Positions 8,178-17,611 of a DNA stretch of 64,000 bases are shown here, piece by piece. The first letter of the stretch is position 1. Each line of letters begins with the position of its first letter. The stretch lies in contig CAMYAE010000001.1 of NCBI GenBank assembly GCA_947253655.1, positions 193,758-257,757 of the forward strand, written 5' to 3'. Under the pieces are notes generated by a model. The model worked only from the letters and a program-made list of their open reading frames with translations. It ran no database searches and was not told the origin of the DNA. Source of the stretch: an uncultured Bacteroidales bacterium (lineage in GTDB: Bacteria > Bacteroidota > Bacteroidia > Bacteroidales > UBA932). The translations under genes were made by a program, and so were the position numbers.

Positions 8178-10481
8178 ATGAAACGTATTTTGACATTGAT
8201 TTTATTAATTGCCTGCATTACAGATGTTGCATTTGCAGGCGTAGCGGATAATGAGGTGAGAAGAAGGGCGACAATTAAAGGGCGTGTAGAAGATATGGTT
8301 ACAAAAAAGCCTGTGCCTTTTGCCGGAGTTGTGATTAAGGGGACAATGATCGGCACAACCACAAACGAGTCGGGATATTATATCCTCAGAGGAGTGCCTG
8401 TGGGCAGACTGACGCTTGAGATTACTTCTATTGGCTTTGCAACAGTGAGGAAAGTCGTTGAAATCTCTGAAAATGAGAGTTTTATACTCGATGTTCTCCT
8501 TGAAGAAGAAGAAAGTGAACTGGATGAGGTGGTGGTTTCAGCCAACAGATCCGAGACAACCAGAAAATTGGCTCCTACATTGGTGAATGTTGTCAGCCTC
8601 AAAACTTTGGAAGAGACAAATTCCGCTTGTCTTTCACAAGGTTTGAATTTCCAGCCGGGAGTAAGGGTGGAAACCAATTGTCAGAATTGCGGTTTCAGAC
8701 AAGTGAGGATAAACGGACTTGACGGACATTATTCGCAGATTCTGATAGATTCCAGGCCTATTTTCAGTGCTTTGGCTGGGGTATATGGTCTGGATCAGAT
8801 TCCTACCAACATGATCGACAGAGTTGAGGTGATTAGGGGCGGCGGCTCTGCACTCTTCGGCTCTTCTGCAATTGCCGGTACGGTAAATGTTATAACCAAG
8901 GAGCCTTCAAGAAATTCATTTGCCGTTGCCCATAACCTATCTAATATAGGACTGAAAAACTCTTTTATAAACAATACTACCGTAAACTCCTCCTTTGTAA
9001 GTCAGGATAATAATTTCGGAATCTCCACTTATGGTCAAATCAGTGACAGAGACAGTTATGACAGCGATCGGGACGGCTTTACAGAAATGCCGGAACTTAA
9101 AAACCGGATGGTGGGTATCCGTTCTTTCTTCAAGACCGGAGATTATTCTAAGATCACGGCAGAATACCACTATCTGCACGAGCATAGAAGAGGAGGAAAC
9201 AATCTTTCTCGTCCGCCACATGAGGCCGACATCGCGGAGGCACTAAAACACGATGTAGGAAGCGGCAATGTGAAATTCGATTATTTTTCTCCTAACCAGA
9301 AACATAAACTAAGTGTGTTCGGTGCAGCCCAGCAGGTTCACAGAGATAGTTATTATGGGGTGAAAAAGGATCTCAATGCCTATGGAGAGACTACCGATTT
9401 TACCTTTGTTACAGGTGTCCAGTATAATTATAAATTCGACAAATGCCTCTTTATGCCGGCAGAACTTGTCGGAGGAGCAGAATATAATCAAGATGATATT
9501 AAAGACAATATGTGGGGATATAATCGCTATGTAAATCAGAACGTAAAAATCGGAAGTGTCTTTTTCCAGAACGAGTGGAAGAATGACAAGCTCGGAATAT
9601 TGCTCGGAGGACGTCTTGACAAGCACAATCATGTCAAAAGACCTATTTTCAGCCCACGTGTCAATTTTCGCTACAATCCAATTCAGGACGTGAATTTGAG
9701 ACTGAGCTATTCTTTCGGGTTCCGTGCACCCCAGGCATTTGACGAAGATTTGCATATTGAGAACGTGGGCGGTACAGTGTCGATGATCCGTCTTGCAAAG
9801 GACCTGAAAGAGGAACGCTCCCAGAGTTTGAGCCTTTCTGCCGATTTGTATCATAATTGGAACTCATGGCAGGCAAATCTTTTGTTGGAGGGCTTCTATA
9901 CAAGGCTTACAGATGCCTTTGCTCTCAAAGACATAGGGCTTGAAAACGGAATTATGATTAAAGAAAGGATTAATGAATCCGGAGCGAATGTCTATGGAGG
10001 TGTTGTTGAAGGGAAATTGTCTTATAAGAAATATATGCAGTTGCAGGCCGGGCTTACCTTGCAAAGGGCAGAATATTTCGATGCCAGAAATTGGAGTGAA
10101 GACGAAGAACTGCCACTTGAAAAAAGGATTTTCAGAACTCCTGATGTCTATGGCTATTTCACATTGTCATCCAATCCTATTGCAGATTGGGAACTGACTT
10201 TTAGCGGTAATTACACCGGAAGCATGCTTGTGGAGCACCACAAGGGCTTCATTGATAAAGACCGCACAGAAAAGACAAAAGGTTTTATGGAGTTGAATTT
10301 CAAGACAGGATATGATTTCAGAATATACAAGAATATGATTTTGGAAATAAATGCGGGCGTGCAGAATATTTTCAATGCATATCAGAACGACTTTGACAAG
10401 GGGATTGACAGGGACGCCAATTATATCTATGGTCCCGGCAATCCGAGAATCTTATTTGCAGGCATTAAAATAAGCTATTGA
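8178..10481 (+). CDS. TonB-dependent outer-membrane receptor
   Basis: The 767-residue protein has a signal peptide (to about residue 20), a carboxypeptidase-regulatory-like beta-sandwich (about 30-110, with GRVEDMVTKKPVPFAGVVIKG), a plug domain (about 115-225, with RVEVIRGGGSALFG and AGTVNVITKEP) and a 22-strand barrel ending in ILFAGIKISY, whose terminal Tyr is typical. The plug carries NCQNCGF with two cysteines close together. Such receptors take up siderophores, heme, cobalamin or metals with TonB energy. It is CirA/BtuB-like rather than SusC-like, with no SusD partner beside it. The ATG at 8178 is preferred to a TTG nine bases upstream. Confidence 0.9.
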   Translation: MKRILTLILLIACITDVAFAGVADNEVRRRATIKGRVEDMVTKKPVPFAGVVIKGTMIGTTTNESGYYILRGVPVGRLTLEITSIGFATVRKVVEISENESFILDVLLEEEESELDEVVVSANRSETTRKLAPTLVNVVSLKTLEETNSACLSQGLNFQPGVRVETNCQNCGFRQVRINGLDGHYSQILIDSRPIFSALAGVYGLDQIPTNMIDRVEVIRGGGSALFGSSAIAGTVNVITKEPSRNSFAVAHNLSNIGLKNSFINNTTVNSSFVSQDNNFGISTYGQISDRDSYDSDRDGFTEMPELKNRMVGIRSFFKTGDYSKITAEYHYLHEHRRGGNNLSRPPHEADIAEALKHDVGSGNVKFDYFSPNQKHKLSVFGAAQQVHRDSYYGVKKDLNAYGETTDFTFVTGVQYNYKFDKCLFMPAELVGGAEYNQDDIKDNMWGYNRYVNQNVKIGSVFFQNEWKNDKLGILLGGRLDKHNHVKRPIFSPRVNFRYNPIQDVNLRLSYSFGFRAPQAFDEDLHIENVGGTVSMIRLAKDLKEERSQSLSLSADLYHNWNSWQANLLLEGFYTRLTDAFALKDIGLENGIMIKERINESGANVYGGVVEGKLSYKKYMQLQAGLTLQRAEYFDARNWSEDEELPLEKRIFRTPDVYGYFTLSSNPIADWELTFSGNYTGSMLVEHHKGFIDKDRTEKTKGFMELNFKTGYDFRIYKNMILEINAGVQNIFNAYQNDFDKGIDRDANYIYGPGNPRILFAGIKISY

Positions 10482-10501
10482 TTAATGATTTTATTGATGG
10501 G

Positions 10502-10532
10502 GGAGTGTCGCTTGGTGACGCTCCTCTTTTTT
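10502..10532 (+). terminator. Rho-independent terminator after the TonB receptor
   Basis: An 8-bp stem (10502-10509 with 10517-10524, one G.T pair), 7-base loop and a T-rich run to 10532 lie 20 bases past the receptor stop codon. Confidence 0.85.
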
Positions 10533-10574
10533 GTTTCAGACTGGGCCGGAAACCGTAATCCGTCCGGAGCGGGC

Positions 10575-10612
10575 ATAAAAAAAGAGTCCGGTAATACCGA
10601 ACTCTCTTTTTA
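10575..10612 (-). terminator. Terminator of pckA, probably bidirectional
   Basis: The stem pairs 10583-10587 and 10589-10592 with 10596-10599 and 10101-type partner bases at 10601-10605, with a 3-base loop. A-rich DNA on the left and T-rich DNA on the right give a U-tract on either strand. It lies just after the pckA stop. Confidence 0.8.
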
Positions 10613-10627
10613 ATATTATACTGCTTA

Positions 10628-12232
10628 TTAAAGCTGCGGACCTGCTTTTACAAGAGCCTTGCCGGCCTTGTTGGACTCGTATTTGTGGAAGTTCTTGATA
10701 AACCTTCCGGCGAGATCCTTGGCCTTTACTTCCCACTCCTCAGCTTTTGCGTAGGTGTCGCGAGGGTCGAGGATGTTGGTGTCAACGCCTTCGAGCTTTG
10801 TAGGCACCTCAAAGTTGAAGTAAGGGATTGTCTTGGTAGGAGCACTGTCGATGCTGTGGTTGAGGATAGCGTCGATTATACCGCGAGTGTCGCGGATAGA
10901 AATACGCTTGCCTGTACCGTTCCAGCCGGTGTTCACCAAATAAGCTTTTGCTCCGCTCTTGTTCATCTTTTTCACAAGCTCTTCTGCATATTTTGTAGGA
11001 TGCAGTTCGAGGAATGCCTGGCCGAAGCATGCAGAGAATGTAGGAGTCGGTTCTGTAATACCGCGCTCTGTTCCTGCGAGTTTGGCCGTGAAGCCTGAGA
11101 GGAAGTAGTACTTTGTCTGCTCAGGAGTCAGGATTGATACCGGAGGAAGTACACCGAATGCATCGGCAGAAAGGAAGATAACCTGTTTTGCTGCCGGGCC
11201 CTGTGAATCCGGACGAACGATGTTCTTGATGTGATAAATAGGGTAAGATACGCGGGTGTTCTCGGTAACGCTCTTGTCGTTGAAATCGATAACTCCATTC
11301 TTGTCCACTGTAACATTTTCAAGGAGGGCATCACGACGGATTGCGTTGTAGATATCCGGCTCTGATTCTTTGTCAAGCTTGATAACCTTTGCGTAGCAGC
11401 CGCCTTCAAAGTTGAACACACCCTTGTTGTCCCAGCCGTGTTCGTCGTCGCCGATGAGCAGACGCTTAGGGTCTGTGGAAAGAGTGGTCTTGCCTGTTCC
11501 TGAAAGACCGAAGAAGATAGCGGTATTCTCACCGTTCATATCGGTATTTGCAGAGCAGTGCATGGAAGCAATGCCGCGAAGTGGAAGATAGTAGTTCATC
11601 ATTGAGAACATACCTTTCTTCATCTCGCCACCGTACCATGTGTTGAGGATAACCTGCTCTTTTGAGGTAACGTTGAAGAGAACGGCAGTCTCTGAATTGA
11701 GACCGAGCTCCTTGTAGTTTTCAACTTTTGCCTTTGAAGCGTTGTAGACGATGAAGTCAGGCTCCTGATCGAACTCTGCCTGATTCTTCGGACGGATGAA
11801 CATATTTGTAACGAAATGTGCCTGCCATGCAACTTCCATAATGAAACGTACTTTCATTCTGGTGTCCTTGTGTGTTCCGCAGAATCCGTCTACTACGAAA
11901 AGTCTTTTGCCTGAAAGCTGTTTGACAGCAAGTTTTTTGCAAGCGTTCCATGCTTTCTTTGTGGCAGGGTGGTTATCGTTAGGGTATTCCGGAGTTGTCC
12001 ACCATACAGTGTCTTTGGAATTTTCATCAACGACAATGAATTTGTCTTTAGGAGAACGTCCGGTATATACTCCGGTCATTACGTTTACAGCGCCGAGTTC
12101 GGTAACCTGGCCTTTGTCAAAACCTGTAAGCTCAGGCCTTGTCTCCTCGTTGAAGAGAACTTCGTATGTAGGGTTGTAGATAATTTCTTTCACACCCTTG
12201 ATACCATACTTGCTTAAATCAATGTTTGGCAT
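10628..12232 (-). CDS. pckA: Phosphoenolpyruvate carboxykinase (ATP)
   Basis: The 534-residue protein is full length for the ATP-dependent family (EC 4.1.1.49), which interconverts oxaloacetate plus ATP with PEP, CO2 and ADP. Substrate-binding TGRSPKDKF (57-65), the kinase-1a P-loop GLSGTGKTT (242-250) and the kinase-2/metal motif IGDDEHGW (260-267) are intact. In gut Bacteroidales this enzyme often runs towards oxaloacetate, fixing CO2 on the route to succinate; that direction is family knowledge, not seen here. The gene stands alone, with a strong promoter match upstream and its own terminator. Confidence 0.97.
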   Translation of the reverse strand: MPNIDLSKYGIKGVKEIIYNPTYEVLFNEETRPELTGFDKGQVTELGAVNVMTGVYTGRSPKDKFIVVDENSKDTVWWTTPEYPNDNHPATKKAWNACKKLAVKQLSGKRLFVVDGFCGTHKDTRMKVRFIMEVAWQAHFVTNMFIRPKNQAEFDQEPDFIVYNASKAKVENYKELGLNSETAVLFNVTSKEQVILNTWYGGEMKKGMFSMMNYYLPLRGIASMHCSANTDMNGENTAIFFGLSGTGKTTLSTDPKRLLIGDDEHGWDNKGVFNFEGGCYAKVIKLDKESEPDIYNAIRRDALLENVTVDKNGVIDFNDKSVTENTRVSYPIYHIKNIVRPDSQGPAAKQVIFLSADAFGVLPPVSILTPEQTKYYFLSGFTAKLAGTERGITEPTPTFSACFGQAFLELHPTKYAEELVKKMNKSGAKAYLVNTGWNGTGKRISIRDTRGIIDAILNHSIDSAPTKTIPYFNFEVPTKLEGVDTNILDPRDTYAKAEEWEVKAKDLAGRFIKNFHKYESNKAGKALVKAGPQL

Positions 12233-12282
12233 AATGATTTGATATTTTGAATTAAACTTGATTATACATAATAATAACCATG

Positions 12283-12314
12283 CAAAGTTACATTAATTTT
12301 TACCATTACTCAAA
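12283..12314 (-). promoter_or_regulatory. pckA promoter, Bacteroidales -33/-7 type
   Basis: On the minus strand a TTTG (12314-12311) is followed after exactly 20 bases by TAACTTTG (12290-12283), matching both parts of the Bacteroidales consensus. Transcription would start near 12276, about 45 bases before the pckA ATG. Confidence 0.75.
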
Positions 12315-12326
12315 CGAATAATTTGT

Positions 12327-12334
12327 TAATTTTG
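12327..12334 (+). promoter_or_regulatory. Putative -7 element for recQ
   Basis: TAATTTTG matches TAnnTTTG and points towards recQ, about 90 bases before its start. It lies only a few bases beyond the pckA -33 box, so the two divergent promoters would be close together. No clear -33 element. Confidence 0.3.
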
Positions 12335-12422
12335 CATTAGCCGGTCAAAAAGGTTACAGATGCAAATTTTTTGCCATGAAATGACAAGGTTTTGAATTAA
12401 AATGATTTAATAAGGACTTATT

Positions 12423-14339
12423 TTGGAAGCATCAGATATATTGAGGCAGTATTGGGGCTATGAGCATTTCAGACCCATGCAGGAGGAAATAATAAATGCC
12501 GCCGTTGCTGGTAAGGATGTGCTGGTCATGTTGCCGACCGGCGGCGGCAAATCAATATGTTTCCAGGTCCCTGCCATGATGAAAGACGGGCTTGCCCTTG
12601 TCATAACGCCTTTGATCGCTCTTATGAAAGACCAGGTGCAGAATCTCAACGATAGGGGTATCAGGGCTCTGGCCGTCCATGCCGGTATGGATCGCCGTGA
12701 GGTGGATCTGGCTCTGAATAATGCCGCATACGGGGATTTCAAGTTCCTTTATATATCGCCGGAGAGGCTTGGCACCTTCCTTTTCCGTTCATATCTGCCG
12801 GTCCTCGACATTAGCTATATAGTTGTAGATGAGGCTCATTGCATATCCCAATGGGGCTATGATTTCAGACCGGACTATTTGAAAATAGGGAAGTTGAGAG
12901 ATAGCATAGATGCTCCTGTAATAGCTCTGACGGCAACAGCGACTCCGGAAGTGGCGGACGATATTATGGAAAAATTGGTCTTTAAGGAGAAGTTTGTGCT
13001 CAAAAGCGGCTTTGAAAGGCCTAATCTGTCATATATAGTAAGGAAATGTAATGACAAGACAGGCCAGCTTCTGAATATATGCAAAGGGGTGGCCGGTACG
13101 GGAATAGTATATGCGAGAAACCGAAAGAAGACAGAAGAGGTGGCGGCCGCTCTGACAGCAGCGGGGATTTCAGCCTCATTCTACCACGCCGGGTTGGGGT
13201 ATCATACGAGGACAGAGCGTCAGACCGCTTGGAAAGAGGGGAGTATCCGGGTAATGGTCTGCACAAACGCTTTCGGCATGGGCATAGACAAGGCGGATGT
13301 GCGTTTTGTCGTGCATATAGATTTGCCGGAGTCGATAGAAGAGTATTTCCAGGAAGCCGGGCGTGCGGGACGGGACGGCAAGAATTCATTTGCGGTTTTG
13401 CTTTGGAACGGCAATGACGTGAAGCGTCTGAAACAGATAGAAAGGCTGGCTTTCCCGTCATTGGAATACATAGAGAGCATATATCATAAGGTGCATGCGG
13501 CTTTCAATATACCTTACGATACGGGGGAGGGGCGGCAGTTGAGATTTGCCTTGGACGATTTCAGCAGACAGTACGGCTTGGACAGGTCGCAGGTATATTA
13601 TGCGATAAAATACCTCGAACGGGAAGACCATTGGTCCTATACCGAAGAAATGGATGTGCCGACAAAGGTGAAAATAAGGGTGGACAGAAATGACCTTTAT
13701 GAGATAGAACTGCCTGAAGCCAAAATGGTTACGCTTTTAGATGCTATTATGCGTCAATGTGAGGGGGTTTTCGCTTATCCGGTGCCGATAGATGAAGAAT
13801 ATTTCGCCGGAGCTTGCAAAGTCTCCGTCCCGTCATTGAGGCAGCTGCTCTACTCGCTGTCTTTGGAACATATCATTTCGTATATACCTCAGGAGCATTC
13901 TGACGTTATTTTCATTCATCATCCGAGGCTGCATCCCGGAAATGTCGCCCTGTCTCCGGACCGATATGAAATGCTGAAAAATACATATTCAAAACGAGTT
14001 GCCGCGATGCTGGAATATGTCTCCGGAACAGATATTTGCCGTTCGGTGTATATGCTGAAATATTTCGGTCAGGAGAAGACTTCCGATTGCGGTAAATGCG
14101 ATGTGTGCAGGGCAAAAAAGGCTTCTGGAGATTCTACATCAGACAGCACCGCCGATGAGCCGGCCGATGCACAGAGTCTGCTCATGGATTTTATCAATAA
14201 CGAGAAACAAGGAAAATATGCCCTTACGGATATTCAGAGACGATTTTTGTTGCCCGGCAGTCCTTTTGTTCCCGAACAGCTTTTGTCACTCCTGCGAAAT
14301 TTGATTGATGAAGGTCAGGTGCCGATGTATTCTAATTAA
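12423..14339 (+). CDS. recQ: ATP-dependent DNA helicase RecQ
   Basis: The 638-residue protein is a superfamily 2 3'-5' DNA helicase. Motif I MLPTGGGKS (Walker A 38-44), DEAH (136-139) with the RecQ-specific CISQWGYDFRPDY next to it, and motif VI QEAGRAGRDG are present. A RecQ zinc-binding set (Cys near 538 and CGKCDVC near 560) follows, then a winged-helix region. The C-terminal tail is short and I see no clear HRDC domain. It acts in recombinational repair and fork processing. The start is TTG, preceded by AAGGA about 7 bases upstream; no in-frame ATG fits. recG follows 75 bases later. Confidence 0.93.
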   Translation: MEASDILRQYWGYEHFRPMQEEIINAAVAGKDVLVMLPTGGGKSICFQVPAMMKDGLALVITPLIALMKDQVQNLNDRGIRALAVHAGMDRREVDLALNNAAYGDFKFLYISPERLGTFLFRSYLPVLDISYIVVDEAHCISQWGYDFRPDYLKIGKLRDSIDAPVIALTATATPEVADDIMEKLVFKEKFVLKSGFERPNLSYIVRKCNDKTGQLLNICKGVAGTGIVYARNRKKTEEVAAALTAAGISASFYHAGLGYHTRTERQTAWKEGSIRVMVCTNAFGMGIDKADVRFVVHIDLPESIEEYFQEAGRAGRDGKNSFAVLLWNGNDVKRLKQIERLAFPSLEYIESIYHKVHAAFNIPYDTGEGRQLRFALDDFSRQYGLDRSQVYYAIKYLEREDHWSYTEEMDVPTKVKIRVDRNDLYEIELPEAKMVTLLDAIMRQCEGVFAYPVPIDEEYFAGACKVSVPSLRQLLYSLSLEHIISYIPQEHSDVIFIHHPRLHPGNVALSPDRYEMLKNTYSKRVAAMLEYVSGTDICRSVYMLKYFGQEKTSDCGKCDVCRAKKASGDSTSDSTADEPADAQSLLMDFINNEKQGKYALTDIQRRFLLPGSPFVPEQLLSLLRNLIDEGQVPMYSN

Positions 14340-14363
14340 GACATATTTTGCCTGCGATTTTAT

Positions 14364-14371
14364 TATATTTG
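14364..14371 (+). promoter_or_regulatory. Putative -7 element for recG
   Basis: TATATTTG matches TAnnTTTG and lies 43 bases before the recG ATG, inside the short recQ-recG gap. Without a convincing -33 box this is tentative. Confidence 0.35.
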
Positions 14372-14414
14372 TAGATGTGCCGAAATATGGAACAGGGATA
14401 AGTTTTTATGAGCA

Positions 14415-16634
14415 ATGGGCGGAAGAGAACTTGAATCGGATATACAGTATTTGCCGGGGGTCGGTCCGAAAAGAGCGGAACTGCTTCGGAAAGAGTTGGG
14501 TGTCAGCACAATAGGCGACCTGCTTAGGGTGTATCCTTTCCGCTATATAGACAGGAGCTCGATAACAAGAATTGCAGACATTACGCCTGATGCCGCCTAT
14601 ATACAGGTGCAGGCGAGGGTGTTACGGTCTACGTTGCTCGGCAAAGGCAGCAAGATATTGTTAATGAAAGACTTGAGTGGCAGAATAATCGGCAACGGTG
14701 CCTCGCCAGAGGAGACGGACGAGAAAAAGATAAATTTTCATCTTGCCAAACGCCTGAGTGTCATTGTTGAAGACGGCTCCGGCCAAATGGAACTCGTTTT
14801 TTTCAGGGGAATCAAATATACATTCGGGAGGCTTGAGCCAGGCAGCAGTTTCTTGTTTTTCGGGAAGCCGTCATATTTCAATGGGCAAATAAATATAGTA
14901 CATCCCGAAGTAGACAATTCTATATCGGATGCCGGCAGTGCCGGAAAGGCTCTTTCCGCCCCTTCGATGACAGGGGTGTATTCTTCTACGGAGAAACTGA
15001 AAAATTCCGGGATAACGGGGAAAGTAATGAACAAGCTGATGTCCAACGCTTTGCACCTTGCTTTGGAAGAGGTGGACGAATCCCTGCCTGACTATGTGCT
15101 AAGAGACAAGAATTTAGTCCCGATACATTTCGCTTTGCATAATATTCATTTTCCGTCAGACGGGTATGCCTTGCAAAAGGCTGTACTTCGGCTTAAATTT
15201 GAAGAATTGTTCTTGCTCCAGCTGTCGTTGTTGAAGCAGAAATATATACGTAGCCGTGCGGAAAACGGCCTTCTCATGCCAAAGGTAGGGGAGGCTTTCA
15301 ACCAATGCTATAATGCTCTGCCTTACGAGCTTACAAATGCTCAGAAAAGGGTAATAAAGGAAATACGTTCCGATATGACGAGCGGCAGGCAGATGAACAG
15401 GCTGTTGCAGGGGGATGTAGGCTCCGGCAAGACTATGGTGGCTGTGCTTTCAGCCCTGATTGCTATCGGGAACGGCTATCAGGCGTGCATTATGGCCCCA
15501 ACGGAAGTGCTTGCTAAACAGCATTTTGCAAATATATTAAAATATCTTAAACCGACTTCCGTCAAATGTGCCCTGCTGACCGGAAGCACCAGGCAGTCTG
15601 AAAGAAATGTCATTCACGAAGGACTGCAAGACGGATCCGTCAATTTGATTATAGGCACCCATGCCTTGATTGAAGATGAGGTGCTGTTCAGAAATCTCGG
15701 TCTTGCTATTATAGACGAACAACACAGGTTCGGAGTGGAGCAGAGGGCGAAATTATGGGCAAAAACCAACGGAGGTGTATTGCCCCATGTGCTTGTAATG
15801 ACAGCCACGCCTATTCCGAGGACACTTGCAATGACAATGTATGGGGATTTGGACGTGTCTGTAATAGATGAAATGCCGCCGGGGAGGATGCCGGTGCAGA
15901 CAATGCTGATTACAGAAAGGCGGCGTTATGCCTTGAATAAATTCATCAGGGACCAGATCGCCTTGGGACGTCAGATTTTTGTAGTATATCCATTGATTTT
16001 TGAGAGCGAAAAACTTGATTATCAAAATCTTGAGAATGGATATGAGAAAATGGCAGAGGCTTTCCCGTTTCCTCCTTACAAATTAGCTATTGTCCATGGC
16101 CGCCAGAATAATGACGATAAGAATTTCAATATGGAGGCCTTTGTGGCAGGGCGGGCTAATATATTGGTTTCAACCACAGTTATAGAAGTCGGTGTGGATG
16201 TTCCGAACGCTTCCGTTATGGTGATTGAGAGTGCCGAACGTTTCGGATTGAGTCAGCTGCACCAGTTAAGGGGACGTGTCGGTAGGGGCAGCGACAATTC
16301 CTACTGTATATTGGTGAAAGGAGACAAGGTCAGCAAAGAGTCACAGAAGCGTCTGGAGCTATTATGTTCGACGGAAGACGGCTTTGTGCTCGCTGAGGAG
16401 GATATGAAGATGAGGGGGCCGGGAGACCTGGAGGGGACGCAGCAGAGCGGATTGCCGATAGAATTGAACATAGCGTCTTTGGCGAAAGACGGCAGACTTC
16501 TGGCTGAGGCAAGGGACTATGCCGAGTATGTCCTATCAAAAGACCCTACCTTGTCTTTGCCCGAAAATATGAGACTCGCAATCGAGCTAAGAAAGGATAG
16601 ATATAAGGTAAAGGATTACAGCAAAATAAGTTAG
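14415..16634 (+). CDS. recG: ATP-dependent DNA helicase RecG
   Basis: The 739-residue protein has the RecG layout: an N-terminal wedge/OB region (IQYLPGVGPKRAELL near residue 11, YPFRYIDRS near 41), then SF2 helicase domains with QGDVGSGKT (about 331-339), the DEQH box in IIDEQHRFGVEQR (about 432-444) and motif VI QLRGRVGRG. RecG remodels stalled replication forks and Holliday junctions. A few residues between the OB region and helicase core seem longer than usual. The WYL regulator starts 3 bases after its stop, so the two are probably co-transcribed. Confidence 0.95.
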   Translation: MGGRELESDIQYLPGVGPKRAELLRKELGVSTIGDLLRVYPFRYIDRSSITRIADITPDAAYIQVQARVLRSTLLGKGSKILLMKDLSGRIIGNGASPEETDEKKINFHLAKRLSVIVEDGSGQMELVFFRGIKYTFGRLEPGSSFLFFGKPSYFNGQINIVHPEVDNSISDAGSAGKALSAPSMTGVYSSTEKLKNSGITGKVMNKLMSNALHLALEEVDESLPDYVLRDKNLVPIHFALHNIHFPSDGYALQKAVLRLKFEELFLLQLSLLKQKYIRSRAENGLLMPKVGEAFNQCYNALPYELTNAQKRVIKEIRSDMTSGRQMNRLLQGDVGSGKTMVAVLSALIAIGNGYQACIMAPTEVLAKQHFANILKYLKPTSVKCALLTGSTRQSERNVIHEGLQDGSVNLIIGTHALIEDEVLFRNLGLAIIDEQHRFGVEQRAKLWAKTNGGVLPHVLVMTATPIPRTLAMTMYGDLDVSVIDEMPPGRMPVQTMLITERRRYALNKFIRDQIALGRQIFVVYPLIFESEKLDYQNLENGYEKMAEAFPFPPYKLAIVHGRQNNDDKNFNMEAFVAGRANILVSTTVIEVGVDVPNASVMVIESAERFGLSQLHQLRGRVGRGSDNSYCILVKGDKVSKESQKRLELLCSTEDGFVLAEEDMKMRGPGDLEGTQQSGLPIELNIASLAKDGRLLAEARDYAEYVLSKDPTLSLPENMRLAIELRKDRYKVKDYSKIS

Positions 16635-16637
16635 TCT

Positions 16638-17564
16638 ATGGTATCGGAACTCCTGCAGAAATATATATGGCTTGTAAGGACATTTGTCAGGGAGGGGGAC
16701 AGAGGCCTTTCTCTTGAAGAAATCTGTGGCAAATGGGAAAGCCGGTGGGGCAGCCCTTATTCCCGTAGGACTTTCAATAACCATAGGGAGGCGGTTGAGG
16801 ACGTCTTCGGAATTCGTATTGAATGCAACCGCAGCACTATGCGATATTTTGTGCGTTACAGTGAAGATGTCAAGGATGAGAACGCAGATGCAGCCTGGCT
16901 TATCAATACATTTACTGTCAATAACTTGCTATCCTTGGGAAAAGAACGTCTGTCCGGCAGGGTCTCTGTTGAAGACATACCCTCAGGGCAAAAATATCTT
17001 ACCGTACTGATTGAGGCGATGTTGGATAACAAAGAAATTGAAATCGGCTATAAGAAATATACGGTACGGGACGTAGAGACGGTGAAGTTGAGGCCTTATG
17101 CGTTGAAAGAGTTTGCCAAGAGGTGGTATATTATAGGCTATTCCGTTGACAGAAAATCGCTTAGGGTTTATGGGCTTGACAGGATATTGTCTATTGACGT
17201 CTTGGAGACCGGCTTCAGCCTTCCTGAGGGCTTTGATGTCGATGAGCTCCTTGCCCCTGCTTTCGGGATTTATCTGCCTGCCGGCAAGGAACCCGTGGAT
17301 ATAGTTTTCAGTGCTACCGACAAGGAAGCCAAGTATTTGCGCGATCTTCCTATACATCATAGCCAGAAAGAGACAACCGGTCCCGCAGCCGGAGACAGGT
17401 CTGTATTCAATATACGCGTAGTGCCTGATACTGATTTGATTATGGAGTTGTGTCGTAGAGGGGACCGGATTGAAGTCATTGCTCCGGAAGAGATACGCAG
17501 GCAAGTGGCTTTGGAATTTAGAAAGGCGGCTGCAATTTACGGCGATGTGGCCGATAATTGCTGA
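16638..17564 (+). CDS. WYL-domain transcriptional regulator
   Basis: The 308-residue protein has an N-terminal winged-helix-like region (about 1-70, with SRRTFNNHREAVEDVFG), a WYL domain (about 125-200, with KEFAKRWYIIGY followed by RVYGLDRI) and a C-terminal extension ending in a segment common to the family. WYL domains bind nucleic-acid fragments or small nucleotides and often tune DNA-damage or defence genes. It follows recG by 3 bases, so a link with DNA repair is possible but inferred. No phage or defence genes lie nearby. Confidence 0.88.
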   Translation: MVSELLQKYIWLVRTFVREGDRGLSLEEICGKWESRWGSPYSRRTFNNHREAVEDVFGIRIECNRSTMRYFVRYSEDVKDENADAAWLINTFTVNNLLSLGKERLSGRVSVEDIPSGQKYLTVLIEAMLDNKEIEIGYKKYTVRDVETVKLRPYALKEFAKRWYIIGYSVDRKSLRVYGLDRILSIDVLETGFSLPEGFDVDELLAPAFGIYLPAGKEPVDIVFSATDKEAKYLRDLPIHHSQKETTGPAAGDRSVFNIRVVPDTDLIMELCRRGDRIEVIAPEEIRRQVALEFRKAAAIYGDVADNC

Positions 17565-17611
17565 ATTTTCAGTTGCAATTCTTAAATTTAAGATATATAA
17601 ATGTTTAATAT

